The notes beneath the pieces are model-generated. The model did not search any database, was not told the origin of the DNA, and saw nothing but the letters and a program-made list of their open reading frames with translations. The translations under genes were made by a program, and so were the position numbers. A stretch of DNA of 23,980 bases. Source: UBA3496 sp964558115 (GTDB lineage: Bacteria; UBA8248). The DNA is taken from the NCBI GenBank assembly GCA_964558115.1, contig CAZLCI010000032.1, positions 1-23,980 of the forward strand, given 5' to 3'. Of the stretch, positions 1 to 7,230 are shown piece by piece. The number at the start of each line of letters is the position of its first letter. Position 1 is the stretch's first letter.

Positions 1-173
1 CAGATGTTACCAAGATTAAGAAGATTTTAGGTTGGGAAGCAAACATTTCATTTTCTTCAGGAATAAGAATTATGTTAGATAATCTGAAAGATTGGAAAAA
101 TGCTCCTCTATGGACATCCGATACTATTAAAAAAGAAACTGAAGACTGGTTTTCTAAATTATCTGACAAATAA
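1..173 (+). CDS. NAD-dependent epimerase/dehydratase family protein, C-terminal end (partial)
   Basis: This is the 3' end of a gene that begins before the window. It is open in frame 3 from base 3 to the TAA at 171-173, leaving 56 residues. The visible tail contains KIKKILGWEANISFSSGI, which matches the C-terminal pattern of extended short-chain dehydrogenases acting on sugar nucleotides (lysine-rich helix, LGW, then a '...F..GI' helix). It then has a 'W..APLWT...I...T..WF..L' ending seen in some members of that family. The Rossmann and catalytic YxxxK regions lie outside the window, so substrate and exact reaction cannot be given. It converges on the minus-strand selC with a 26-base gap. Family assignment rests on the tail alone and is moderate. 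Confidence 0.6.
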   Translation, partial: DVTKIKKILGWEANISFSSGIRIMLDNLKDWKNAPLWTSDTIKKETEDWFSKLSDK

Positions 174-199
174 CGAATTTAGGTTGAAAGCTTTAAAAG

Positions 200-296
200 T
201 GGCGGGAGCACGTGGGAGTCGAACCCACCGACGAATTGTTTAGATCCGCCCACTGGATTTGAAGTCCAGGCGGCACACCAGCACCGATGTGCTCCC
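200..296 (-). tRNA. selC: tRNA-Sec (anticodon UCA)
   Basis: Read on the minus strand, this folds as a bacterial selenocysteine tRNA. The acceptor stem is 8 bp (GGGAGCAC with GTGCTCCC). The D stem is 6 bp with a 4-nt loop (CGGTGC-TGGT-GTGCCG). The anticodon arm CTGGA-CTTCAAA-TCCAG carries the anticodon TCA at complement 260-262. A long variable arm follows (CGGAT paired with ATTCG), then a 5-bp T stem (GTGGG-TTCGACT-CCCAC). The discriminator is G and the CCA is encoded (200-202). The 8+5 acceptor/T architecture and the 6-bp D stem distinguish it from serine tRNA or a UGA suppressor. Its anticodon arm is the same as that of E. coli selC as I recall it. The tRNA is charged with serine, converted to Sec, and delivered by SelB to UGA codons followed by a SECIS element. 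Confidence 0.97.
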
Positions 297-360
297 ATTT
301 AGAAAGTACACTGCTTTTTATAATGAGAAAAGGTCAGATTTTAATTTTTAAATTTAATTA

Positions 361-1509
361 TTATATTTTTGGTTTGAAATTTTGTAATTCTTTGCCGCCT
401 TCTTCTGTAACTACAAATAGTGAACCAATCAAAGGTGGTATCTCTTTGTTTTCTATTAAACCTCTTGGTTGAACTATTACTAATTGATTTTCTGTAAGTT
501 TATCAGGAAATTTTGTTTGGCTATTAAAGTGATTTCGTCCTTCTACAATAAATTCAGTAATCTTTAATTTAGAAGTAGAAATGTTTTTGGCCTCTTTTAA
601 GATATCATTTATAGTTTTTCCGGGTTTTATTAATGGAGTAGTTTGTTTAATTATTTCACTATAAAGGGATAAAGTTTCTTTAAAAGAAGGGTCAGGTTCA
701 CCTAAAACAAAAGGAAAAAGGATATATCCAGGACAATTGCCGTAAGATACACTCAATTGATTTAAGATAAAGTCTTTATTAGACAATTTTTTTAAAGAAG
801 GGTTGATTGAGGGTTCTGTACAATTTTGTAAACTGGAATTAATAGAAACAGAACAAAATTCTGTTATTCCTCCACAACTGTATCCTGATTTAGAGAGTTC
901 CCCAAATAGTTCACTTTCTGTGAGATTAGGCTTAATTTGCTGAATGTAATTTTCTGCTGCAATATCCGTACACTTGGCTCCGTAGCGGTAAAAAACAAGC
1001 TCAGTCGAACTTTTTTTAGACATTAAATCAGAAAAATTATTAAGTTCTAATTTAATATTTATTTCTGCAAGATCTGATTCAATTTCTTTTAAATTGAGTT
1101 TTGGGTATTGGAATTCACCTCTTTCTTTCAAAAATCCTATTTTCCCTTGTTCAAGTTTGATCTTTCTAAGGTGCTCTATGAGTATTTGTTCGTAACTAGC
1201 TTTGATTAGCCTTATGTCTTTAAATATAGTTCTTTTTTTAAGATTTTCGATAGCCCTTTTTGATTTAGTGAAGATAGTAGAAATTCCCTTCCTCTGAAAA
1301 ACAATCATAAAAAAATGTCGATCATATAATCCTGTAATCCATCTTGATTCTGGATTCGGAAAAAAATTATCTCTTCCTCCAAAAAGTACTAAGCAATCAA
1401 TGTCTTCAAGGTCCATCCTTTCTTCTATAAGTATATGTCTTCTTTCATATTCTGAGATAGGAATATCAGGGTAAAAATTCTTATTCAGTGTACCTGGAAT
1501 ATTTAACAT
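361..1509 (-). CDS. M24 (creatinase/aminopeptidase P) family protein, probably without metal ligands
   Basis: This 382-residue protein has the two-domain creatinase/Xaa-Pro dipeptidase layout. An N-terminal creatinase-like domain (about 15-160) is followed by a pita-bread domain (about 165-378). Family landmarks include the stretch around residues 247-271, ending FVLGEP, and VVTEEGGKEL near the C-terminus. In active M24 peptidases two Asp, one His and two Glu bind a dimetal centre. Here the two Asp positions look like Gln251 and Tyr262, the Glu-Pro motif reads Gln347-Pro, and the RIED-type Glu is missing. A His survives at 327. Creatinase itself works without metal, so it may be a non-metal hydrolase or a binding protein rather than a dead gene. 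It starts with ATG after an AAAGAGA site, 15 bases downstream of the dehydrogenase gene, and is last in the minus-strand run. Function is unknown. Confidence 0.75.
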   Translation of the reverse strand: MLNIPGTLNKNFYPDIPISEYERRHILIEERMDLEDIDCLVLFGGRDNFFPNPESRWITGLYDRHFFMIVFQRKGISTIFTKSKRAIENLKKRTIFKDIRLIKASYEQILIEHLRKIKLEQGKIGFLKERGEFQYPKLNLKEIESDLAEINIKLELNNFSDLMSKKSSTELVFYRYGAKCTDIAAENYIQQIKPNLTESELFGELSKSGYSCGGITEFCSVSINSSLQNCTEPSINPSLKKLSNKDFILNQLSVSYGNCPGYILFPFVLGEPDPSFKETLSLYSEIIKQTTPLIKPGKTINDILKEAKNISTSKLKITEFIVEGRNHFNSQTKFPDKLTENQLVIVQPRGLIENKEIPPLIGSLFVVTEEGGKELQNFKPKI

Positions 1510-1524
1510 TTTTTCTCTTTATAT

Positions 1525-2556
1525 CTAATTATTAACTTGTAAAACTATTTTCCCAAATTGTCTGCCTTCTTCTAATTTTTCGTGAGCCTCTTTGCAGTCT
1601 TCTAGTTTCATTATACAGTCCACAACCGGCTTTAATTTGCCTTCTTCAAAGAAAGATAGAAGTTTTTTGAAAGATGCCAAACTTCCCATTGTACTTCCCA
1701 AAACAGAAAGTTGTTTTGCAAAAAGCAAAGCAAGATTTGTTTCCCCTTTAAAACCAGTAGTTGCTCCGCATGTTACAATCCGACCGTGATAAGCTGCACT
1801 GTTTATACTTTCTTTCCAGGTTGCGTCCCCTACATGTTCCAGAATAACGTCGACACCAACCTTTTTTGTAATTTCTTTAACTCTTTCACTTATTGATTCG
1901 TCTTTATAGTTGATTATTTCATCTGCTCCTAAATCTAATGCATGCTTAGCTTTTTCTTCTGTACTCGTACACGCAATTACCTTAGCACCGATTAATTTTC
2001 CAATTTGTATTGCAGCAGAACCTACACCGCTTCCTGCACCTTGGATGAGTAAAGTTTCACCCATTTTTAGTTTTGCTCTTTCAGTAAGCATTCTCCAAGC
2101 CGTTATGAATACAATGGGAATAGCAGCTCCTTCTTCGAAAGTAAGATTTTTCGGTAAAGGCAAAAGATTAGGCCTGTTAACATTAATAAATTCACAGCAA
2201 GCACCATTTGATTGTTCTCCAATAATTTCAAATGTGCCCTTTGGAGGATCATCACAAAGATAAAAAGGTACTCCTCCGTAACTTTCAAGAGGAAAATCTA
2301 TTACCGATTGTCCTACCTCTAAACCAGTAACTCCGTCTCCTAAAGCAACTATTTCGCCAGTAAAATCTGAACCCCCTATGTGAGGCATCACAGATTTTAT
2401 TCCTGGCAATCCTTTCCTTACCCAAAGATCTAAATGGTTAAGACCAACCGCTTTTACTTTCACTAAAACTTTACCGGGGCTGGGAGTAGGTTCTTCTATA
2501 TCTTCAACTTTTAAAACTTCAGGTCCTCCATATTCATGAAAACGGACACATTTCAT
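1525..2556 (-). CDS. MDR superfamily NAD(P)-dependent alcohol dehydrogenase / quinone oxidoreductase
   Basis: This 343-residue medium-chain dehydrogenase/reductase has an N-terminal GroES-like domain (about 1-130; YGGPEVL, GLNHLDLW, GSDFTGE), a Rossmann domain with the cofactor motif GAGSGVGSAAIQIG (about residues 170-185), and a C-terminal return to the GroES fold. It should transfer hydride between NAD(P)H and an alcohol, aldehyde, enone or quinone. The catalytic-zinc Cys is replaced by Asn in GLNHLD, and the structural-zinc loop has one Cys instead of four. That favours the zinc-free quinone-oxidoreductase or enoyl-reductase type over classical zinc alcohol dehydrogenase. ATG follows a good AGGAGA site. 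It lies 24 bases after the DUF523 gene in the same direction, so it is probably co-transcribed. Substrate is not predictable. Confidence 0.85.
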   Translation of the reverse strand: MKCVRFHEYGGPEVLKVEDIEEPTPSPGKVLVKVKAVGLNHLDLWVRKGLPGIKSVMPHIGGSDFTGEIVALGDGVTGLEVGQSVIDFPLESYGGVPFYLCDDPPKGTFEIIGEQSNGACCEFINVNRPNLLPLPKNLTFEEGAAIPIVFITAWRMLTERAKLKMGETLLIQGAGSGVGSAAIQIGKLIGAKVIACTSTEEKAKHALDLGADEIINYKDESISERVKEITKKVGVDVILEHVGDATWKESINSAAYHGRIVTCGATTGFKGETNLALLFAKQLSVLGSTMGSLASFKKLLSFFEEGKLKPVVDCIMKLEDCKEAHEKLEEGRQFGKIVLQVNN

Positions 2557-2580
2557 TTTTTTCTCCTGTATTCAAAATTT

Positions 2581-3546
2581 TTACAAATTGCCTTTGCCTG
2601 AATTTGAAATATCCATCAGTTCAAAGGGATAAGGTTCAAAGAAAGTCTGATTTTCAAGATAACTATTCTGATACCTTGTAATCCAAGAGCGGATAACTTG
2701 TATGAGGGCAGATAAGGGAACTCTTCTGCCTGAATATTGTTTAAATAGATCTAAAATAAATCTTTTTTCTTTCTTAGTTAAAAGTTTAGAGAAAAATCCC
2801 ATTGCGTGCATTAATACATTAACATTCGTTTTTCTTTTGTAAGGTTTCTCAAAAACTATTTCTAAATTCTTTTCATATGACTTAAATACTTTCTCGAGGT
2901 TTGATCTATCATAAGAAGCAACAATTTTGCCAAGTTTTCTCATAGATTTCTCGTCATAAGCCATCATCAAAAATTTATTGTTTGCATGATATTTAATTAA
3001 TGAAGATATTTTTTTTGTTTTTTTCGTATCCCTAAATGATGATAAGGCAAAAAGCTTTGTAAGGAAATGTTCTCGAATATGAAAATTCCTAAGTCTCCCC
3101 TCATCTTCTATAGCAAGTCCAGGGAATACTTTTATAACTTTTTTTGTGAAAAGTCCCGGTCCCTTACCGGCACTTTGTTCTTTGTCTTGTTTGAAGTAGT
3201 ATTTCGCATCTTTTATTCCGCATGATGGTGATTTAGCTTTTAAAATGAATCCATCGACAGTTTTTAGATTATTTAAAAACGAATTAGCAAATTGATTCAT
3301 TGAGAGAGTAAGTTTTTTATTTGTAGAAGGTTGTACGAGAGTTATATTTTTCTTTTGAATGATTCTTATTGGATCTCTAGGAGTCCCAAGTCCAATTTCA
3401 ACTTCTGGGCAAACAGGAACAAAATCAATATGGGGGATCATTAAACTAAGAGGGTCAAAACTTATTTTTAATCCATTATATCTGCATGCTTCAAACTCTA
3501 GACATTTACTGATTACTACTGTTGGTTTAGTGAATTTGCGATACAT
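2581..3546 (-). CDS. DUF523-DUF1722 (YbgA-like) protein, probable iron-sulfur protein
   Basis: This 321-residue protein has two recognisable domains. The N-terminal DUF523 part (about 8-150) has KCLEFEACRYNG (Cys15, Cys21), VPVCPEVEIGLGTPR (Cys46) and KAKSPSCG (Cys109). The C-terminal part (about 155-315) looks like DUF1722, a helical domain with a conserved 'K...LM.y' and 'R' pattern. Fused proteins of this type are known in bacteria (YbgA and relatives). Characterised DUF523 relatives (the thiouracil desulfidase TudS) bind a [4Fe-4S] cluster through three cysteines; Cys15, Cys46 and Cys109 look like the equivalents here. Removal of sulfur from a thiolated compound is therefore a hypothesis, not a reading. 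It sits between the tandem acyl-CoA dehydrogenase and the MDR gene with gaps of 24-36 bases, so it is probably in the same transcript. Confidence 0.8.
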   Translation of the reverse strand: MYRKFTKPTVVISKCLEFEACRYNGLKISFDPLSLMIPHIDFVPVCPEVEIGLGTPRDPIRIIQKKNITLVQPSTNKKLTLSMNQFANSFLNNLKTVDGFILKAKSPSCGIKDAKYYFKQDKEQSAGKGPGLFTKKVIKVFPGLAIEDEGRLRNFHIREHFLTKLFALSSFRDTKKTKKISSLIKYHANNKFLMMAYDEKSMRKLGKIVASYDRSNLEKVFKSYEKNLEIVFEKPYKRKTNVNVLMHAMGFFSKLLTKKEKRFILDLFKQYSGRRVPLSALIQVIRSWITRYQNSYLENQTFFEPYPFELMDISNSGKGNL

Positions 3547-3582
3547 CTTTTACTCTGTAGTTTGAATTAAAGAAATTTAACC

Positions 3583-5355
3583 TTATTTATATTCATAAAA
3601 TCCTATTCCTGATTTTCTTCCTAGCCATTTCGCAGAAGTCATGCGTCTTAGTATAGGAGGAGGCATAAAGCGTGATTCCCCGAGTTCTTCAAACATTGCA
3701 TCTGAAACAAATGTTTGGACATCTATACCTACTAAATCTAAGAGTGTCAGCGGACCCATTGGATAACCTAATCCTGAACTGATAACTCTATCCATATCTT
3801 CTCGAGTAGCTAATTTTTCATCGAATGCTTGGGCAGCCATATTCAGGTATGGAATTAAAAGACGATTAACTAGAAATCCTGGGCGATCTTGCACCGGTAT
3901 CGGAACTTTCCCTATTTTTTTACAAAATTCTTTTCCAAACGCAAAAGTTTTTTCAGAAGTTTGAATAGCCTGTATTACTTCAACAAGTTTCATCGCGTAA
4001 GGAGGATTAAAGAAATGTAATCCTAGGACTTTATCAGGTCGATTTGTTGAAGAAGCGATCGATGTAACGGACAGACAAGAAGTGTTCGATGCTAAGAAAG
4101 AATTCTTTTTCACTATTTTATCGAGTTCTCTAAACAGTTTAGTTTTTGCATCAAGGTTCTCAATTATTACTTCAATAACTAAGTCACATTCAGCCAAAGA
4201 ATTCAAATCAGTTGAACCTTGCAAACGAGTTAAGATTTCTGATTTTATAGAAGAATCTAGTTTTCCTCTTTGGACTGCGACTTCAAGATTCCCTTCTATT
4301 TTTTCTAACCCCTTGGTTAAGATTTCACTATTCTCTTCGACGCTATACACTTCGAATCCTGAGGTTAGACAAACCTGTGCAATTCCACTTCCCATAGTTC
4401 CTAATCCTACAATTCCTACTTTTTTTATGTTTTCAGGGAAATCGATTTCTTCTTTCTTTTCCATAGTCGTTTCTTCTCTTTCAACTGTTCCGTAAAATCC
4501 TGGTTTTTTATAGTTGTAAAAACCTTTTCCGCTTTTTGTTCCTAAAAAACCAGAGTCAATCATTTTATTAACTAAATTTGGCGGTTTATATCTAGGATCT
4601 TTAAGCTGTTTATAAAGAGAAAGGGAAACTGTTCTATGAATGTCAAGACCTTCAATATCCAGTAACTCCATTGGACCTATTTTGTAGCCAAGACCTAATT
4701 TTACTGCTGTGTCTAGATCAGTAGCATTGGTATATCCGGTTTCAATTAGATGAATACAATCATTTAAAAAGGGAGATAAAAAATAGTTCAAGATAAAACC
4801 CGGAGAGTCTTTTGTTTTTGTAGGAATTTGTCCCAATTTCTCTAAAAATTTAAAAGTCTTTGTATATGTGTTTTCGCTAGTATGGATTCCTGATGTGATT
4901 TCAACTGTTTTGTTTAAAGTTGCTGGTAGGCAAAAATGAGTCCCTATGGTTCTATCTGGTCGACCAGAATGTAATCCAATGTTAGTTATTGATAATGTGC
5001 TGGTGTTTGAAGCAAAAATTGTTTCTTCTTTAACAAACGAATTTAAATTTTTGAATAGTTTGTTTTTTGCATTTTGATCTTCAACTATAGCTTCAATAAT
5101 TATATCGCAATCGTTCAGTGATTGAATTGTTGTCACTTTTTGAATTGAGTTCTCAATTGATTCCTTTTGTTCTGAAGATAGTTTTCCTTTTGTGATTCCG
5201 GTAGACAGAAAGTTTTTAATATTTTCAAAACCATTTTTCAAATTTTCTTGATTTTCATCAGTAATAAGTGTGGACAGACCAGCTTTAGCACATAAAATCG
5301 CAATATTTGAGCCCATTGTGCCTATACCAATTATTCCAACTTTTTTAAATTCCAT
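3583..5355 (-). CDS. Tandem 3-hydroxyacyl-CoA dehydrogenase (two complete copies in one chain)
   Basis: This 590-residue protein consists of two full 3-hydroxybutyryl/3-hydroxyacyl-CoA dehydrogenases joined head to tail (about 1-285 and 310-590). They oxidise 3-hydroxyacyl-CoA to 3-ketoacyl-CoA with NAD(P). Each copy has a Rossmann motif (GIGTMG at 10-15, GLGTMG at 317-322), an SNTS segment, and the catalytic His/Glu/Asn set (His140, Glu152, Asn190 in copy 1; His447, Glu459, Asn497 in copy 2). Copy 2 has the canonical HFFNP around its His. Copy 1 reads HFCLP, so the two halves have diverged and may differ in substrate. Each copy ends in a similar 'G.KSG.GFY.YK' motif (274-283 in copy 1). The usual enzyme is about 280-290 residues, so this is a true fusion or duplication without frameshift. 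ATG follows a GAGGC site, 21 bases after the ThDP enzyme gene. Confidence 0.93.
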   Translation of the reverse strand: MEFKKVGIIGIGTMGSNIAILCAKAGLSTLITDENQENLKNGFENIKNFLSTGITKGKLSSEQKESIENSIQKVTTIQSLNDCDIIIEAIVEDQNAKNKLFKNLNSFVKEETIFASNTSTLSITNIGLHSGRPDRTIGTHFCLPATLNKTVEITSGIHTSENTYTKTFKFLEKLGQIPTKTKDSPGFILNYFLSPFLNDCIHLIETGYTNATDLDTAVKLGLGYKIGPMELLDIEGLDIHRTVSLSLYKQLKDPRYKPPNLVNKMIDSGFLGTKSGKGFYNYKKPGFYGTVEREETTMEKKEEIDFPENIKKVGIVGLGTMGSGIAQVCLTSGFEVYSVEENSEILTKGLEKIEGNLEVAVQRGKLDSSIKSEILTRLQGSTDLNSLAECDLVIEVIIENLDAKTKLFRELDKIVKKNSFLASNTSCLSVTSIASSTNRPDKVLGLHFFNPPYAMKLVEVIQAIQTSEKTFAFGKEFCKKIGKVPIPVQDRPGFLVNRLLIPYLNMAAQAFDEKLATREDMDRVISSGLGYPMGPLTLLDLVGIDVQTFVSDAMFEELGESRFMPPPILRRMTSAKWLGRKSGIGFYEYK

Positions 5356-5376
5356 TGGATTGCCTCATTTTTATAA

Positions 5377-6984
5377 TCAATCAAAAACTGTTTCCATATA
5401 ATGTTCTGGATTCACTTTTGCTTCTATAACTGAAGGGCCTTTTAATTTAAAAGCTTTTTTTAATAATTTTTCTAAATCATCAGGAGTATTTGCGCCGTAG
5501 GCTGGTACTCCAAAGTAATGTGAAGGTGGGGACTTAGGAGATTTGTTATTTAATTTTGTTCCGTATAATTTGTAAGATCTTCTGTCTTGTTTTATTTGAA
5601 TTAAAGATAACCAACTATCATCTAAGACAACAACAGGGAGAGTAATGTTTAATCTTTTTGCTACAGCAAGTTCTCCACATGTCATTTGAAAACAACCATC
5701 TCCAATTAAAGCAACAACTGGACGATCCGGACACGCCAATTTTGCAGAAATTGCTCCAGGTAATCCAAACCCCATTGAAGACCATCCATTTGTAATTAAA
5801 AAAGTTTTTGGTTCATATGCAGTCCATTGACTTGCAATTTGGTGCGTATGTGCTCCAACATCAAAAGAGATGATTCCATTTTTTGGCAAAACATGTCTAA
5901 CAATATCAATCGCTTCGTGTGCTGGAAAACCTTTTGTTCTGGGTCTCAATTCTTTCTGGAAATTAACTTTATGTTTAAAGATAATATTTTTGTCCCAAAG
6001 TAATCTTTTGTTTTTTCCTAATTCTTTTGAAAGATTCTGTATCGAGAAATCGAGGTCGCCAACTACCTCATGTACAATTTTTACAGAATTATCTGTATCT
6101 GCTTTCTCTATGTCTATATTAAGTAAAGGAGTATCTTTAATCCATGCTTCATACTCTACTTCTATCACGTCGTATCCTAGCCCTACTATAAGGTCAGAAG
6201 TATTTAAAAATTCTCTTTGTATTTGTCTTTTTCCTCTTTCTATACAACCTATAGAAAGAGGGTGGTCTTCTGGAATTATGCCTTTTGCCATCGTTGTAGA
6301 GGCAAAGGGAATTTGGAGTTTTTCCAAAAATTTCAAAAGAAGATTTGGGTTCTTCATCCTTGTGGTTGATGCACCGAGTATTGCAATTGGTTTTTGAAAA
6401 CGATTCAAGATTTCAGTTGCTTTCTGAATAGATCGACCGGAAGTTTTTTTTTGATATTTTATTTTAGGCATGAATGGAACTTTTTCATTTGTTTTCAAAA
6501 GTGCAATATCTTCTGGTAGATCTAAGTGTACAGGACCAAATGGATCAGATTTTACTATTTCTAAACTCTTTTGGAGTACAGTGGATACCCTATTTTTTCT
6601 AAATGCTAGGCTAGATTTTGTAATTGGTTCAAAAAGTTTGTGGTGATCAATGTACATTTGTATTCGACGTCCTAATTGTTCAGTTTTCAAATTGCATGTG
6701 ATTCCAATAACTGGAGATCGATCTAAAAATGCGCTTCCTATCCCCGTTGATAGATTTGTTGCTCCGGGCCCAAGCGTTGAGATACAAAATCCGGGGTTGC
6801 CGGTAAGACGACCCATCACGTCGGCAGCAAAACTTGCAGAACCTTCATGAGCAGTCAAAATAAATTGTATTCCTCCTTTTCTCATAGCTTCCATCAAAGG
6901 AAGAACATTGCCGCTTGGTATTCCAAAACCGTATTTAATTCCCGCCTTTTTTAATGTTTTAACAATTAAATCTGCATTATTCAT
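5377..6984 (-). CDS. ThDP-dependent enzyme, acetolactate synthase-like family
   Basis: This is a thiamine-diphosphate enzyme of the acetolactate synthase/2-keto-acid decarboxylase family with the usual three domains: PYR (about 1-170), central (about 185-315) and PP (about 350-530). The first possible start is a TTG at 6999. ATG at 6984 is preferred because AGGGAA sits just upstream of it, giving 535 residues. The catalytic glutamate of the PYR domain is Glu47 in TAHEGSAS. The ThDP-Mg motif begins GDGCFQM (428-430) and has Asp455-Asp456 (LDDSWLSLIQIKQ) where the family usually has Asn-Asn. It should cleave or form a C-C bond next to a keto group, in the cytoplasm. No FAD- or CoA-specific signature could be read with confidence, so the substrate is open. 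It is first in the minus-strand run and divergent from the decarboxylase-like gene at 7231. Confidence 0.88.
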   Translation of the reverse strand: MNNADLIVKTLKKAGIKYGFGIPSGNVLPLMEAMRKGGIQFILTAHEGSASFAADVMGRLTGNPGFCISTLGPGATNLSTGIGSAFLDRSPVIGITCNLKTEQLGRRIQMYIDHHKLFEPITKSSLAFRKNRVSTVLQKSLEIVKSDPFGPVHLDLPEDIALLKTNEKVPFMPKIKYQKKTSGRSIQKATEILNRFQKPIAILGASTTRMKNPNLLLKFLEKLQIPFASTTMAKGIIPEDHPLSIGCIERGKRQIQREFLNTSDLIVGLGYDVIEVEYEAWIKDTPLLNIDIEKADTDNSVKIVHEVVGDLDFSIQNLSKELGKNKRLLWDKNIIFKHKVNFQKELRPRTKGFPAHEAIDIVRHVLPKNGIISFDVGAHTHQIASQWTAYEPKTFLITNGWSSMGFGLPGAISAKLACPDRPVVALIGDGCFQMTCGELAVAKRLNITLPVVVLDDSWLSLIQIKQDRRSYKLYGTKLNNKSPKSPPSHYFGVPAYGANTPDDLEKLLKKAFKLKGPSVIEAKVNPEHYMETVFD

Positions 6985-7090
6985 ATTTTCCCTATTCAAA
7001 TTATTTTAGAAAATAGTTCTTTAAAATAGGTTAGTTTTCTTTCCGATTCAAATTTTGTACATTGTATCAGTTTCAATTAAAAAACCTATC

Positions 7091-7096
7091 TATAAT
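7091..7096 (+). promoter_or_regulatory. Possible -10 box for the divergent plus-strand operon
   Basis: A perfect TATAAT lies in the 246-base gap between the divergent genes starting at 6984 (minus) and 7231 (plus). No convincing -35 box is present at the right distance; the nearest sequences are only TTT-rich. It would give a leader of about 125 bases. In DNA this AT-rich, a chance match is likely. The rest of the gap shows no hairpin, operator-like palindrome or small gene that I can support. Confidence 0.25.
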
Positions 7097-7230
7097 GTAT
7101 TTTTTTTTGGTTGTAGAGTGTATTAATATCTAATTTTAAAAATAAGGATGAATTTTTATTCGTTTTAATTTGTGAGAGTTTCTATATCTTTTTTTTGTAA
7201 ACCAAACACTTTAACTAAGGAATTACTCTA

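Noticed and set aside
287..472. A 61-residue plus-strand frame overlapping selC and the end of the M24 gene.
   Set aside because: It overlaps the tRNA and the antisense of a recognised gene, and has no family features.
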